Of a stretch of DNA of 64,000 bases, positions 1-8,592 are shown piece after piece. The stretch covers positions 3,410,001-3,474,000 of the forward strand of contig NZ_CP079869.1 in assembly GCF_025263265.1 (NCBI RefSeq), read 5' to 3'. The notes under the pieces were generated by a model that was given only the letters and a program-made list of their open reading frames with translations, was not told where the DNA came from and made no database searches. The translations under genes were made by a program, and so were the position numbers. Each line of letters opens with the position of its first letter. The stretch's first letter is position 1. Source of the stretch: Mycobacterium sp. SMC-4. GTDB lineage: Bacteria > Actinomycetota > Actinomycetes > Mycobacteriales > Mycobacteriaceae.

Positions 1-2
1 AT

Positions 3-170
3 CATCACCACCACCTGGTCTGCCGTAATTGCGGATCCGCCGTGGAGATCGCTGGCAAACAGGTGGAGTCGTGGGCTGCCGAGGTGGCCCGCAAGCACGG
101 CTTTTCCGAGGTCACCCACACCATCGAGATCTTCGGGCTGTGCACCCGGTGCGCCACGTCAGCCGGTTAG
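3..170 (+). CDS. zur: Zur/FurB zinc uptake regulator, C-terminal fragment
   Basis: Only the last 55 residues are in the window; the gene begins upstream. The fragment opens with a His run (HHHHLVCRNCG), followed by a CxxC pair and a second CxxC near the end (GLCTRC). This is the dimerisation and structural-zinc region of Fur-family repressors. The next gene on the minus strand is the Rv2360c homologue, as in M. tuberculosis, where furB/zur (Rv2359) represses zinc uptake genes. The stop overlaps the convergent neighbour by 12 bases. Assignment to Zur rather than another Fur paralogue rests on this gene order. Confidence 0.85.
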   Translation, partial: HHHHLVCRNCGSAVEIAGKQVESWAAEVARKHGFSEVTHTIEIFGLCTRCATSAG

Positions 171-566
171 CGCCCGCCGGACATCGGACCCGGTGGCCAG
201 CACCATCAGCAGCAGCGTCCGCAACGCGTCATCGGTGAGTCCGGCAGCCGGAAAGTTGTAGCGCAGCAGCACATCTCCGATCGCCGCCCCATCCTCGGGT
301 GGGTCGACCTTCTCGACCAGCGACACCGTGCCCAACAGGGTCTCGTGGGTGAAGGCCCCCACCTCGGCGCGGGTGGTGTCGTTCAACGGCAAATCCCACA
401 CCAGGACCTGCGTCAGCGACACCAGGTCCAGATCCGGGGCAATCGGCACAACGCGCAGCGAGGCAAAGGTCTGGCCGTGCTGTACGGTCAGCGCGCCGTC
501 TTCTTCCTCGGTCACCGGCAGAATCTCGGTGAGCACGGCCGACAGTCGCTGTGACAGGTGCGCCAC
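159..566 (-). CDS. Conserved hypothetical protein, Rv2360c family
   Basis: A 135-residue acidic protein with no signal peptide or membrane segment. I chose the GTG at 566 because it lies two bases after the uppS stop; a longer open frame upstream only shadows uppS. Position and length match Rv2360c of M. tuberculosis (next to uppS and zur). The pattern of beta strands followed by a C-terminal helix (LRYNFPAAGLTDDALRTLLL) loosely recalls the YbjN/type III-secretion-chaperone-like fold, but this is weak. Probably co-transcribed with recO-uppS. No function is known to me. Confidence 0.75.
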   Translation of the reverse strand: MAHLSQRLSAVLTEILPVTEEEDGALTVQHGQTFASLRVVPIAPDLDLVSLTQVLVWDLPLNDTTRAEVGAFTHETLLGTVSLVEKVDPPEDGAAIGDVLLRYNFPAAGLTDDALRTLLLMVLATGSDVRRALTG

Positions 567-568
567 GA

Positions 569-1453
569 TCAGGCCCTTCCGAAGCGTCGGTTGCGGTGCA
601 CGTACTCTTCGCATGCCGCCCACAGGTCGCGGCGGTCGTAGTCCGGCCACAGCTTGTCCTGGAACACATACTCGGCGTAGGCGGCCTGCCACAACAGGAA
701 ATTGCTGGCGCGCTGCTCGCCGGAAGTCCGGATGAACAGGTCGACGTCGGGAATGTCGGCCCGGTGCAGATGCTTGGCGAACGACGCCTCGCTGATCCGC
801 GACGGGTTGACCTTGCCGTCGACCGCCTCCTGGGCGAGCTGGCGCGCGGCCTCGACGATCTCGGTGCGCCCGCCGTAGTTCACGCAGTAGTTGATGGTGA
901 TCACGTCGTTGCCGACCGTCATCTGCTCGGCGATGTCGAACTCCTTGATGACGCTGCGCCACATCCGCGGCCGAGACCCGACCCAGCGCATCCGCACACC
1001 CATGTCGTTGAGGTTCTCCCGGCGCCGACGCACCACCTCGCGGTTGAAGCCCATCAGGAATCGCACCTCCTCGGCGCTGCGTTTCCAGTTCTCGGTGGAG
1101 AACGCGTAGACCGTCAGGTGCTTGATCCCGATCTCGATGGCCCCGCAGGTGATGTCGATGAGCACCGCCTCCCCCATCTTGTGGCCTTCGGTGCGGCCCA
1201 GCCCGCGCTGGGTGGCCCAGCGACCGTTGCCGTCCATCACCACCGCCACGTGTTGGGGCACCTGATCGGCGGGAATCTGCGGGGCGGCGGCCTTGGAGGT
1301 GTGCTGCGGCGGACGCGCGAACCTGCCGTTGGTGCCGGCCGGGATCTCCGGGAAGACCACCGGCCAGCTGGAGGTGTCCGGAAAGCTCGGATAGTCCTCA
1401 GGCGCCGGGGGCAGCTGCGGGTAGCTGTGTTTCCCCGTCCGCTTGTTTGCCAT
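569..1453 (-). CDS. uppS: Decaprenyl diphosphate synthase (Z-isoprenyl transferase)
   Basis: A 294-residue cis-prenyltransferase that extends a prenyl diphosphate with isopentenyl diphosphate to the C50 decaprenyl carrier lipid used for peptidoglycan, arabinogalactan and LAM. The family signatures are intact: [13 protein letters not shown] with the catalytic Asp, followed by [13 protein letters not shown], and the C-terminal [19 protein letters not shown]. The N-terminal Pro-rich extension of about 75 residues is typical of mycobacterial Rv2361c. I chose ATG 1453 over in-frame ATGs at 1459 and 1462 because a GGCAGGA ribosome-binding site lies 8 bases upstream and the protein then begins MANKRTGK, like the mycobacterial family. 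It overlaps the recO 3' end. Confidence 0.95.
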   Translation of the reverse strand: MANKRTGKHSYPQLPPAPEDYPSFPDTSSWPVVFPEIPAGTNGRFARPPQHTSKAAAPQIPADQVPQHVAVVMDGNGRWATQRGLGRTEGHKMGEAVLIDITCGAIEIGIKHLTVYAFSTENWKRSAEEVRFLMGFNREVVRRRRENLNDMGVRMRWVGSRPRMWRSVIKEFDIAEQMTVGNDVITINYCVNYGGRTEIVEAARQLAQEAVDGKVNPSRISEASFAKHLHRADIPDVDLFIRTSGEQRASNFLLWQAAYAEYVFQDKLWPDYDRRDLWAACEEYVHRNRRFGRA

Positions 1454-2222
1454 GCGCATCATCCTGCCTGATGGGTTGCCCAGCCTTCCGATCCACCCGT
1501 TCCACGAGCGGCAGCGTCCGCAGCTTCCGTTCCAGGTGCCACTGCAGGTGCGCGGCGATCAACCCACTGGCCTGGCTGCGGTGCGCAGTGGTGGAGGTCT
1601 GTGCATGCTCCCAGTCCCCCTCGTAGAGCGCAGCCATCAGATCCACTACCGGCTGCGGTGGGGTCACCGACCCGGATGGCCGGCAGTGCACGCACACACT
1701 TCCGCCCGCCCCGACATGGAACGCCCGGTGCGGTCCTGGTGTGGCGCACCGCGCACACTCGGTCAGCGCGGGCGCCCAACCCGCCACGCCCATCGCGCGC
1801 AGCAGATATGCATCCAGGACCAGCTCACGGGGCCGACTGCCGTCGGCAACCGCGCGCAGTGCGGCGACGGTGAGTTTGTGCAGTGCAGGCGCCGGCGCGC
1901 GCTCCTCGCCGGCAAGCCGCTCAGCGGTCTCGAGCATCGCGCAGGCGCAGGTATAGCGGCCGTAGTCACTGACGATGTCGGAAGCAAACGCATCGAGAGC
2001 GGCCACCTGGGTGACGATGTCGAGATTGCGGCCGGGATGCAGCTGAACATCGATGTGCGCGAACGGTTCCAGCCGCGCCCCGAACTTGCTGCGGGTCCGC
2101 CGCACCCCTTTGGCGACGGCGCGCACCAGACCATGATCGCGAGTGAGCAGACTCACGATCCGATCGGCTTCACCGAGCTTGTGCTGCCGAAGCACCACCG
2201 CCCGGTCCCGGTACAGACGCAT
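1398..2222 (-). CDS. recO: DNA repair protein RecO
   Basis: A 274-residue RecFOR-pathway mediator that helps load RecA onto SSB-coated single-stranded DNA and anneals complementary strands. The N-terminal OB-fold begins [20 protein letters not shown]. The mid-domain carries a zinc-finger pattern (CARCATPG ... VCVHC) seen in actinobacterial RecO. The ATG at 2222 matches the family start; the open frame extends upstream but that part reads as antisense to the amidase gene. The 3' end overlaps uppS by about 56 bases, suggesting coupling. It is divergent from amiA2 with a 60-base gap. Confidence 0.95.
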   Translation of the reverse strand: MRLYRDRAVVLRQHKLGEADRIVSLLTRDHGLVRAVAKGVRRTRSKFGARLEPFAHIDVQLHPGRNLDIVTQVAALDAFASDIVSDYGRYTCACAMLETAERLAGEERAPAPALHKLTVAALRAVADGSRPRELVLDAYLLRAMGVAGWAPALTECARCATPGPHRAFHVGAGGSVCVHCRPSGSVTPPQPVVDLMAALYEGDWEHAQTSTTAHRSQASGLIAAHLQWHLERKLRTLPLVERVDRKAGQPIRQDDAHGKQADGETQLPAAAPGA

Positions 2223-2282
2223 CCGCCCAGTCTCCCACTTCGGGGGGACGAAACCGGTGGCGCAGCGCCGATACTCTCGTAG

Positions 2283-3842
2283 GTGATGGTCGACACCCGC
2301 GCCTCCGGCTCCCCGTTCCCGACGCTGGGCAACCAGCTGTTCACCCTCGCCGCCGGCACCACCACCTCGGTGGAGCTGGTACGCAGATCCCTGGACGCCA
2401 TCGAAACCAGCCAACCCACCCTCAACGCGTTCCGGGTGGTGCTGCGGGAGTCGGCACTGGCCGAGGCCGCCGCAGCCGACCGCCGGCGCCAATCCGGCGC
2501 CGACCTGTCACGACTCCCGCTGCTGGGCATCCCCATCGCGGTCAAGGACGACGTCGACGTCGCGGGAGTGCCGACGCGGTTCGGCGCCGATGCCGAGGTG
2601 CGCCCCGCCGAAGCAGACGCCGAAGTGGTGCGCCGGCTTCGCGCGGCCGGAGCGGTGATCGTCGGCAAGACCAACACCTGCGAGCTGGGCCAGTGGCCGT
2701 TCACCAGCGGCCCCGGCTTCGGACACAGCCGCAACCCGTGGTCGGCCGAGCACACCCCGGGCGGGTCCTCGGGTGGCAGCGCGGCAGCCGTCGCGGCTGG
2801 TCTGGTCACCGCGGCCATCGGCTCCGACGGTGCGGGCAGCGTCCGTATCCCGGCCGCCTGGACACACCTGGTCGGCATCAAACCGCAGCGCGGCCGGATT
2901 TCGACCTGGCCGCTGCCCGAGGCATTCAACGGCATCACCGTCAACGGCGTGCTGGCCCGCACCGTGACCGACGCCGCGCTGGTACTCGACGCCGCCTCCG
3001 GCAACGCCCCCGGCGACCTGCACACGCCGCCACCGATCACCGTGTCGGACTACGTGTCCCGCGCACCCGGGCCGCTGCGCATCGCGTTGTCGACGAAGTT
3101 CGCGTTCAGTGTCTTTCGGGCCAACCTGCACCCCGAGATCCGCGAGGCGCTGCACAACGTGGCCGGCCAACTCGAACAGCTCGGACACACCGTGGTGGCC
3201 GCCGACCCCGACTACCACCTGCGGATGTCGTGGAACTTCCTGTCGCGATCCACCGCCGGGATTCCAGAATGGATGGACCGGCTGGGTCTGGGGGTCCAGT
3301 GGGACAAACGCACGCGCGCCAATGCCCGCACCGGACGACTGCTGTCCCAGCATGTCCTGCGCAAGGCCCGGGCCCACGAAGCGGCGACCGCGCGCCGTGT
3401 CGGATGGATCTTCAACATCGCCGATGTGGTGCTGGCGCCGACCACCGCATTGCCACCGCTACGAGCCGACGCCTTCGACCAGCTCGGCGGGCTGGCCACC
3501 GACCGCACGATGATCCGCGCCTGCCCGGCGACCTGGCCGTGGAACCTGTTGGGATGGCCCTCGATCAACGTGCCCGCCGGGTTCACCGCTGACGGCCTGC
3601 CCATCGGTGTGCAGCTGATGGGCCCAGCCCACAGCGAACCACTGCTGATATCGCTGGCCGCCGCACTGGAGGCCCTCAACGGATGGGCCCAGCACCAACC
3701 GGACCCGTGGTGGGACACCCGCCGGACCGAACGCGACGAACCAACCAATTCGAGCGCTCCGCACTCGGGGTCCAATTCGAGCGCTCCGCACTCGGGGTCC
3801 AATTCGAGCGCTCCGCACTCGGTCACCGGCGAGGTCGCGTAA
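2283..3842 (+). CDS. amiA2: Amidase signature family enzyme (AmiA2-like)
   Basis: A 519-residue amidase, hydrolysing an unknown amide. The Ser-cisSer-Lys triad is visible: Lys in GIPIAVKDDVDV, the glycine/serine loop TPGGSSGGSAAAVAAG, and the nucleophile serine in GSDGAGSVRIPAA. It sits at the position of Rv2363 (amiA2). The promoter-like GATACT lies 7 bases before the GTG start and there is no Shine-Dalgarno sequence, so a leaderless transcript is plausible; ATG 2286 is an alternative. The C-terminal tail after the catalytic domain carries three near-perfect NSSAPHSGS repeats that look like a late addition. Confidence 0.9.
   Translation: MMVDTRASGSPFPTLGNQLFTLAAGTTTSVELVRRSLDAIETSQPTLNAFRVVLRESALAEAAAADRRRQSGADLSRLPLLGIPIAVKDDVDVAGVPTRFGADAEVRPAEADAEVVRRLRAAGAVIVGKTNTCELGQWPFTSGPGFGHSRNPWSAEHTPGGSSGGSAAAVAAGLVTAAIGSDGAGSVRIPAAWTHLVGIKPQRGRISTWPLPEAFNGITVNGVLARTVTDAALVLDAASGNAPGDLHTPPPITVSDYVSRAPGPLRIALSTKFAFSVFRANLHPEIREALHNVAGQLEQLGHTVVAADPDYHLRMSWNFLSRSTAGIPEWMDRLGLGVQWDKRTRANARTGRLLSQHVLRKARAHEAATARRVGWIFNIADVVLAPTTALPPLRADAFDQLGGLATDRTMIRACPATWPWNLLGWPSINVPAGFTADGLPIGVQLMGPAHSEPLLISLAAALEALNGWAQHQPDPWWDTRRTERDEPTNSSAPHSGSNSSAPHSGSNSSAPHSVTGEVA
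3747..3822 (+). repeat. 27-bp tandem repeat, about 2.8 copies, within the amiA2 3' end
   Basis: Two perfect 27-base units (3747-3773, 3774-3800) and a third cut off after 22 bases (3801-3822). Each begins aattcgagcgctccgcact and contains the palindrome gagcgctc. The unit is a multiple of three, so it stays in frame and encodes NSSAPHSGS repeats. Copy-number change would alter only the tail length. Confidence 0.9.
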
Positions 3843-3852
3843 CCTCCACGCT

Positions 3853-4395
3853 GTGACCGTCAGCAAGACCCTGCGCATCGCACCCGCGGTGGCTGTGCTC
3901 GGCGCGGCCATCAGCGGCGCGGTCGGGGTGCCCGCCGCGCACGCCGACAACAAGCGGCTCAACGAAAGTGTTGTCGTCAACGTCTACACGGTTCAGCACA
4001 AGAACGGTTGCGACACCGAGATCGCGATCAACCCCAAGCTGCGGCTGGCCGCGCAATGGCACACCAACGACCTACTGAACAACCGGGCGCTCGACGGTGA
4101 CATCGGTTCGGACGGCTCAACGGTCGCCGACCGCGCACGCAACGCCGGCTACGACGGCACGGTGGCCCAGACCGTCGCGATCAACCCGGCGCTGGCCATC
4201 AGCGGCATCGAGCTGATCAACCGGTGGTACCACCGGCCCGACTACTACGCGATCATGTCGGACTGCTCGAACATCGACATCGGCGTGTGGTCGGAGAACC
4301 TCATCGACCGCAGCGTCGTCGTCGCGGTCTACGGCAAGGGTGACTTCGGGGCGCCGGTACAGGCGCCGATCCGCGACTTCGGCCAGCCCGGCTGA
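3853..4395 (+). CDS. Secreted CAP-superfamily (SCP-like) protein
   Basis: A 180-residue protein starting at GTG, 10 bases after amiA2. Residues 1-32 form a signal peptide (hydrophobic AVAVLGAAISGAVGVPAA, cleavage near AHA-DN). The mature part has the CAP helix pattern: NPKLRLAAQWHTNDLLNNRALDG, then GSTVADRARNAGY, a NRWYHRP segment, and IDIGVWSENLIDRSVVVAVYG at the C-terminus. Two cysteines could form a disulfide. Catalytic function is unknown; some CAP proteins bind lipids. It is not at this position in M. tuberculosis, where era follows amiA2, so it is an insertion or a loss in that species. Confidence 0.8.
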   Translation: MTVSKTLRIAPAVAVLGAAISGAVGVPAAHADNKRLNESVVVNVYTVQHKNGCDTEIAINPKLRLAAQWHTNDLLNNRALDGDIGSDGSTVADRARNAGYDGTVAQTVAINPALAISGIELINRWYHRPDYYAIMSDCSNIDIGVWSENLIDRSVVVAVYGKGDFGAPVQAPIRDFGQPG

Positions 4396-4414
4396 TCGAC
4401 CGAGAACCCAAGCG

Positions 4415-5314
4415 TCAGAATCCCAGTCGACCCAGCTGTTTGGGGTCGCGCTGCCAGTTCTTGGCGACCTTGACCCGCAAGTCCAAAAACACCTTGGTGC
4501 CCAGCAACTTCTCGATCTGGGTCCGCGCGGCGGTGCCGACCTCGCGCAGTCGGGCTCCGCCCTTGCCGATCACGATGCCTTTCTGTGAATCGCGTTCGAC
4601 GTAGAGCACGGCGTGCACGTCGATGAGATCGTCGCGGTCGGGCCGCTGTTCGACCTCCTCGATCACCACCGCCAGCGAGTGCGGCAGCTCGTCGCGCACT
4701 CCCTCCAGCGCTGCTTCCCGGATCAACTCGGCCATCAGCACCTCTTCGGGCTCATCGGTGAGCTCACCGTCGGGATAGAACGCCGGGCCGGGCGGCAGCT
4801 GCGCGACCAGCACATCGGTCAGCACCTCAAGCTGGGCGCCGGAGGTGGCCGAGACCGGCACGATCTCGGTATTCGGGCCGACCAACTCGCTGACCGCCAC
4901 CAGCTGCTCGGCCACCCGGTCCTTGCCGACCTTGTCGATCTTGGTGACGATCGCGATCAGCGTGGTCCGTGGGGCGACGGCACGGATCTGCTCGAAGATC
5001 CACCGGTCCCCCGGCCCGATCTTCTCGTCGGCGGGAATGCACAGCCCGATCACGTCGACCTCGGAGTAGGTGCCCTTGACCAGGTCGTTGAGCCGCTGAC
5101 CGAGCAGGGTGCGCGGCCGATGCAGCCCCGGGGTGTCGACCAACACGATCTGGAAGTCGTCGCGGTGCACGATGCCGCGGATGGTGTGGCGGGTGGTCTG
5201 CGGCCGGTTCGACGTGATGGCCACCTTACTGCCGACCAGCGCGTTGGTCAGCGTCGACTTGCCAGTGTTGGGCCTGCCGACGAAACAGACGAAGCCCGAA
5301 CGGAATTCGGTCAC
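4415..5314 (-). CDS. era: GTPase Era
   Basis: A 299-residue ribosome-assembly GTPase that binds the 16S rRNA 3' end. The G motifs are clear: G1 GRPNTGKST near residue 13, G3 DTPG, G4 TKID, and G5-like SATSG. A C-terminal KH domain follows, with VIGKGGARLREVGTAAR. The GTG start overlaps the upstream stop by 4 bases (GTGA). It belongs to the long minus-strand run phoH-ybeY-corC-era and is convergent with the CAP gene. Confidence 0.97.
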   Translation of the reverse strand: MTEFRSGFVCFVGRPNTGKSTLTNALVGSKVAITSNRPQTTRHTIRGIVHRDDFQIVLVDTPGLHRPRTLLGQRLNDLVKGTYSEVDVIGLCIPADEKIGPGDRWIFEQIRAVAPRTTLIAIVTKIDKVGKDRVAEQLVAVSELVGPNTEIVPVSATSGAQLEVLTDVLVAQLPPGPAFYPDGELTDEPEEVLMAELIREAALEGVRDELPHSLAVVIEEVEQRPDRDDLIDVHAVLYVERDSQKGIVIGKGGARLREVGTAARTQIEKLLGTKVFLDLRVKVAKNWQRDPKQLGRLGF

Positions 5315-5628
5315 TGTACGGCGCCTGTCCGGTCGGTGACGATGACGACGGCGTCGGCGGAGAGCTCGCGCACCGCCGCGACGCCGGGATCCTCGTCGGA
5401 GCCACCGACCAGCACCGCGGCCTCCAATCCGGCCGCACCACTGGACACCGCTGCAGCCACCGCAGCCTGCAGAGCAGTCAGCTCAAGTGCCATCAGCGAC
5501 ACCGGCGCGCCGGCGTAGGTGCGGCCATCGGAGTCGCGTACCGCAGCGCCACTGGCTGCTTCGGCGCGGCCCATCGCACCCCTGGCCAACACCACCAGTT
5601 TGGCGTTCTCGGCGTCGAGTTCGGTCAT
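5311..5628 (-). CDS. Cytidine-deaminase-like fold protein (Rv2365c family), probably non-catalytic
   Basis: A 105-residue protein starting [22 protein letters not shown]; the ATG at 5628 overlaps the upstream CBS gene's TGA (ATGA). The layout (helix, two strands, [18 protein letters not shown], then strands) resembles a cytidine deaminase subunit. However, the zinc-binding HAE and PCxxC motifs are absent: the HAE position reads ALEL and there is no cysteine. It is likely a scaffold or dead enzyme conserved between corC-like and era. Function unknown. Confidence 0.7.
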   Translation of the reverse strand: MTELDAENAKLVVLARGAMGRAEAASGAAVRDSDGRTYAGAPVSLMALELTALQAAVAAAVSSGAAGLEAAVLVGGSDEDPGVAAVRELSADAVVIVTDRTGAVQ

Positions 5629-6929
5629 CGGTTGCCTTCTTCCTCCTCGTCGTCGGGAACCGGCTCCAGGCGGCTGACCAGCACCGTGCCGATCCGGACA
5701 CGTCCTCGGGGGTCGGGTCCGCCTTCCGCGCGCAGCAACAGACCGTCCCACGTCACCTCGGCGCCGGGCAGCGGCACCCGGCCGAGCTCAAGCGCCAGCA
5801 GCCCGCCCACGGTATCGACGTCGAGATCCTCGTCGAAGTCGATGCCGTAGAGCTCGCCGAGATCTTCGATCGGGAGCCGGGCCGACACCCGGTACTGGTC
5901 CTCGCCGAGCTCCTCGACCGGGGCGACCTCGTCGGTGTCGTACTCGTCGGCGATCTCGCCGACGATCTCCTCCAGCACGTCCTCGATGGTGACCAGTCCG
6001 GCGATCGCCCCATATTCGTCGACCAGCAGCACCATGTGCACCCGATCGCGCTGCATCTCGCGGAGCAGCTCATCGAGCGGTTTCGAGTCGGGCACGAACG
6101 CCGCGGCGCGCATCACATCGGAGACGTTGGTGTCACGTCCCCCGGTGGTCGAATAGTAGGTCCGCTGCACCAGGTCCTTCAGGTAGACCACCCCGATGAT
6201 GTCGTCGACGTTCTCGCCGACCACCGGAATTCGGGAATGCCCGCTGCGCACCGCCAATGAGGTGGCTTGACCTGCTGTTTTATCAGCTTCGATCCACACC
6301 ATCTCGGTGCGCGGCACCATCACCTCACGCGCGGGGGTGTCGCCGAGCTCGAACACCGACTGGATCATCCGACGCTCGTCGTCGGCCACCACGCCGCGTT
6401 GCTGCGCCAGGTCGACCACCTCACGCAGTTCGATCTCCGAGGCGAACGGACCGTTACGGAACCCGCGGCCCGGGGTCAGCGCGTTGCCCAACAACACCAA
6501 CAATCGGCTGACGGGCAGCAACAGCACCGAAATCGCCTGCAGCGGAAGCGCTGTCAACAACGTAATGGTGTAGGCATTCTGCCGACCGAGGGTGCGCGGG
6601 CCGACGCCGATGGCGACGAAGCTGACGACCACCATGATCGCGGCGGCCGCCACCAGCCCCCAGGTGACTCCGAGGTGGCCGTCCAGGAACGCTGCCAACA
6701 GCACGGTGGCGCTGACTTCGCAGGCGATGCGCAGCAGCACGATCAGGTTGATGAAGCGCGGCCGCTCGTCCATCACCTTGGCCAGCCGGACCGCGCCGGG
6801 ACGTTCGTCGCGGACCAGTTCTTCCACCCGCGCCATCGACACGGTGCTCAGTGCGGCGTCGATCGCAGCGAACAACCCCCCGAATGCCACCAGCACGATC
6901 GCGCTGATCAGCTGGCCGGCACCGGTCAC
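5625..6929 (-). CDS. CorC/HlyC-type membrane protein with DUF21 and CBS pair
   Basis: A 434-residue protein of the Rv2366c family. The N-terminal DUF21 region (about residues 1-150) has three to four hydrophobic segments. A CBS pair follows ([13 protein letters not shown] ... [54 protein letters not shown]) and then a C-terminal CorC_HlyC domain, ending in an acidic DDEEEEGNR tail. These proteins are linked to magnesium/cobalt efflux or metal tolerance, but direct transport is not established. The GTG start overlaps ybeY by 4 bases. Confidence 0.9.
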   Translation of the reverse strand: MTGAGQLISAIVLVAFGGLFAAIDAALSTVSMARVEELVRDERPGAVRLAKVMDERPRFINLIVLLRIACEVSATVLLAAFLDGHLGVTWGLVAAAAIMVVVSFVAIGVGPRTLGRQNAYTITLLTALPLQAISVLLLPVSRLLVLLGNALTPGRGFRNGPFASEIELREVVDLAQQRGVVADDERRMIQSVFELGDTPAREVMVPRTEMVWIEADKTAGQATSLAVRSGHSRIPVVGENVDDIIGVVYLKDLVQRTYYSTTGGRDTNVSDVMRAAAFVPDSKPLDELLREMQRDRVHMVLLVDEYGAIAGLVTIEDVLEEIVGEIADEYDTDEVAPVEELGEDQYRVSARLPIEDLGELYGIDFDEDLDVDTVGGLLALELGRVPLPGAEVTWDGLLLRAEGGPDPRGRVRIGTVLVSRLEPVPDDEEEEGNR

Positions 6930-7480
6930 CGGTTCTCGCCGTCGGTCAATTCATCGAAGTATCGCGACTTGTCCAGCAGTAGACGGTCACGTTGCAGCTG
7001 CCGATCCTTGTGGTAGGACTGGACCTGGTCGGCCACCCACTCCTCGAGCAGCTCGCGCTGCAGCGCGAACATTTCTTTTTCCTCGTCGGGTTCGGCGTGG
7101 TCGTACCCGAGCAGATGCAGCACACCGTGCACGGTCAGCAGTGCCAACTCCTGGCCCAGCGTGTGGCCCGCGTCGGCGGCCTGTTTGGCGGCGAACTCCG
7201 GGCACAGCACGATGTCGCCGAGCATCGACGGTCCCGGTTCCGGGGAGTCGGGGCGGCCCCCGGGCTCCAGCTCGTCCATCGGAAAGCTCATCACGTCGGT
7301 GGGGCCGGGCAGGTCCATCCACCGCATGTGCAGGTCGGCCATCGCCGACGTGTCGAGCAGCACCATCGACAGCTCGGCCGCCGGGTTGACGTCCATCTTG
7401 CCGATGACGAACTTCGCGACGCTGATCAGTTCTTCCTCGGATACGTCGATGCCCGACTCGTTGGACACCTCGATGCTCAT
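6926..7480 (-). CDS. ybeY: Endoribonuclease YbeY
   Basis: A 184-residue single-strand endoribonuclease for 16S rRNA 3' maturation and ribosome quality control. The metal-binding signature [11 protein letters not shown] is present near residue 120, together with the upstream [10 protein letters not shown] segment. The C-terminal extension rich in charged residues ([13 protein letters not shown]) is longer than in E. coli. It starts 6 bases after phoH and overlaps the CBS gene, so it is part of the phoH-ybeY-corC operon. Confidence 0.96.
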   Translation of the reverse strand: MSIEVSNESGIDVSEEELISVAKFVIGKMDVNPAAELSMVLLDTSAMADLHMRWMDLPGPTDVMSFPMDELEPGGRPDSPEPGPSMLGDIVLCPEFAAKQAADAGHTLGQELALLTVHGVLHLLGYDHAEPDEEKEMFALQRELLEEWVADQVQSYHKDRQLQRDRLLLDKSRYFDELTDGENR

Positions 7481-7486
7481 CGGCAG

Positions 7487-8533
7487 CTACCGCCTCGGCC
7501 GGCTTCCCGTGCTGTGGGCACGTCGCTGGGCACGGTTCATCAGGCTGGGCTCCTCGGATCTCGCGTACGCATCGACGATCTCGGAGACCAGCCGGTGCCG
7601 CACCACATCGGCGCTGGTGAGCTCGGCGAAGTGGATGTCGTCGACGCTGTCGAGGATCCGCATGGCCGCGCGCAACCCTGACGTCGCGCCGCCGGGCAGA
7701 TCCATCTGGGTGACATCACCGGTGACGACGATCTTCGACCCGAAGCCCAGTCGGGTCAGGAACATCTTCATCTGTTCGGCGGTGGTGTTCTGCGCCTCGT
7801 CGAGGATGATGAACGCATCGTTGAGGGTCCGGCCACGCATAAACGCCAGCGGAGCCACCTCGATCACCCCGGCGCTCATCAGTTTCGGGATCAGCTCGGG
7901 ATCCATCATGTCGTGCAACGCGTCGTACAGCGGCCGCAGATAGGGGTCGATCTTCTCGTAGAGCGTGCCCGGCAGAAAACCCAGGCTCTCCCCCGCTTCC
8001 ACCGCGGGGCGGGTCAGGATGATGCGGCTGACCTGCTTGCTCTGCAGCGCGCTGACGGCCTTGGCCATCGCGAGATACGTCTTGCCGGTGCCGGCCGGAC
8101 CGATCCCGAACACGATGGTGTGCGCATCGATCGCGTCTACATAGTGCTTCTGGTTCAGGGTCTTGGGTCGGATGGTCTTGCCCCGCCGCGACAGGATGTC
8201 GAGGGTCAAGACCTCAGCCGGCGACTCGTCGACCGTCCCGGTCAGCATCGCCACGCTGTGGCGCACCGTGTCGGGGGTCAGGGTCTGCCCATTGCCGACG
8301 ATCTCGATCAGCTCCGAGAGCGCACGTTCGGCCAGGGCAACGTCGGCGGGCTCACCGGCCAGGGTGATCGCGTTCCCGCGCGCATGGATGTCGGCCGAAA
8401 GGAGATCTTCCAGAACCCGCAGATTCTCGTCGGATGAGCCGAGCAGGCCCACGACGAGGTCGGGCGGAACAGTGAGGCTGCTGCGGACTGACTGGCCGGG
8501 AGAGTCCGAGCGTGCGTTCTCGCGGGGCGCCAC
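7487..8533 (-). CDS. phoH: PhoH-family ATPase
   Basis: A 348-residue protein starting at GTG 8533. An N-terminal KH-like region (about 25-90) is followed by the PhoH ATPase domain with Walker A GPAGTGKT near residue 148, Walker [10 protein letters not shown], and a [11 protein letters not shown] motif. PhoH proteins are predicted RNA-associated ATPases or helicases; the adjacency to ybeY is conserved widely. In M. tuberculosis this is phoH1 (Rv2368c). It is the first gene of the operon running to era. Confidence 0.95.
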   Translation of the reverse strand: MAPRENARSDSPGQSVRSSLTVPPDLVVGLLGSSDENLRVLEDLLSADIHARGNAITLAGEPADVALAERALSELIEIVGNGQTLTPDTVRHSVAMLTGTVDESPAEVLTLDILSRRGKTIRPKTLNQKHYVDAIDAHTIVFGIGPAGTGKTYLAMAKAVSALQSKQVSRIILTRPAVEAGESLGFLPGTLYEKIDPYLRPLYDALHDMMDPELIPKLMSAGVIEVAPLAFMRGRTLNDAFIILDEAQNTTAEQMKMFLTRLGFGSKIVVTGDVTQMDLPGGATSGLRAAMRILDSVDDIHFAELTSADVVRHRLVSEIVDAYARSEEPSLMNRAQRRAHSTGSRPRR

Positions 8534-8592
8534 GTGGTGTTTTCTGCCTGCTTTCTGAGTCGGCTATGTCGTCGGCGGTGCAAAGCCCCAGT

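Noticed and set aside
3747..3822. CRISPR-like array
   Set aside because: The repeat units are adjacent without spacers, in frame within a gene, and there are no cas genes.
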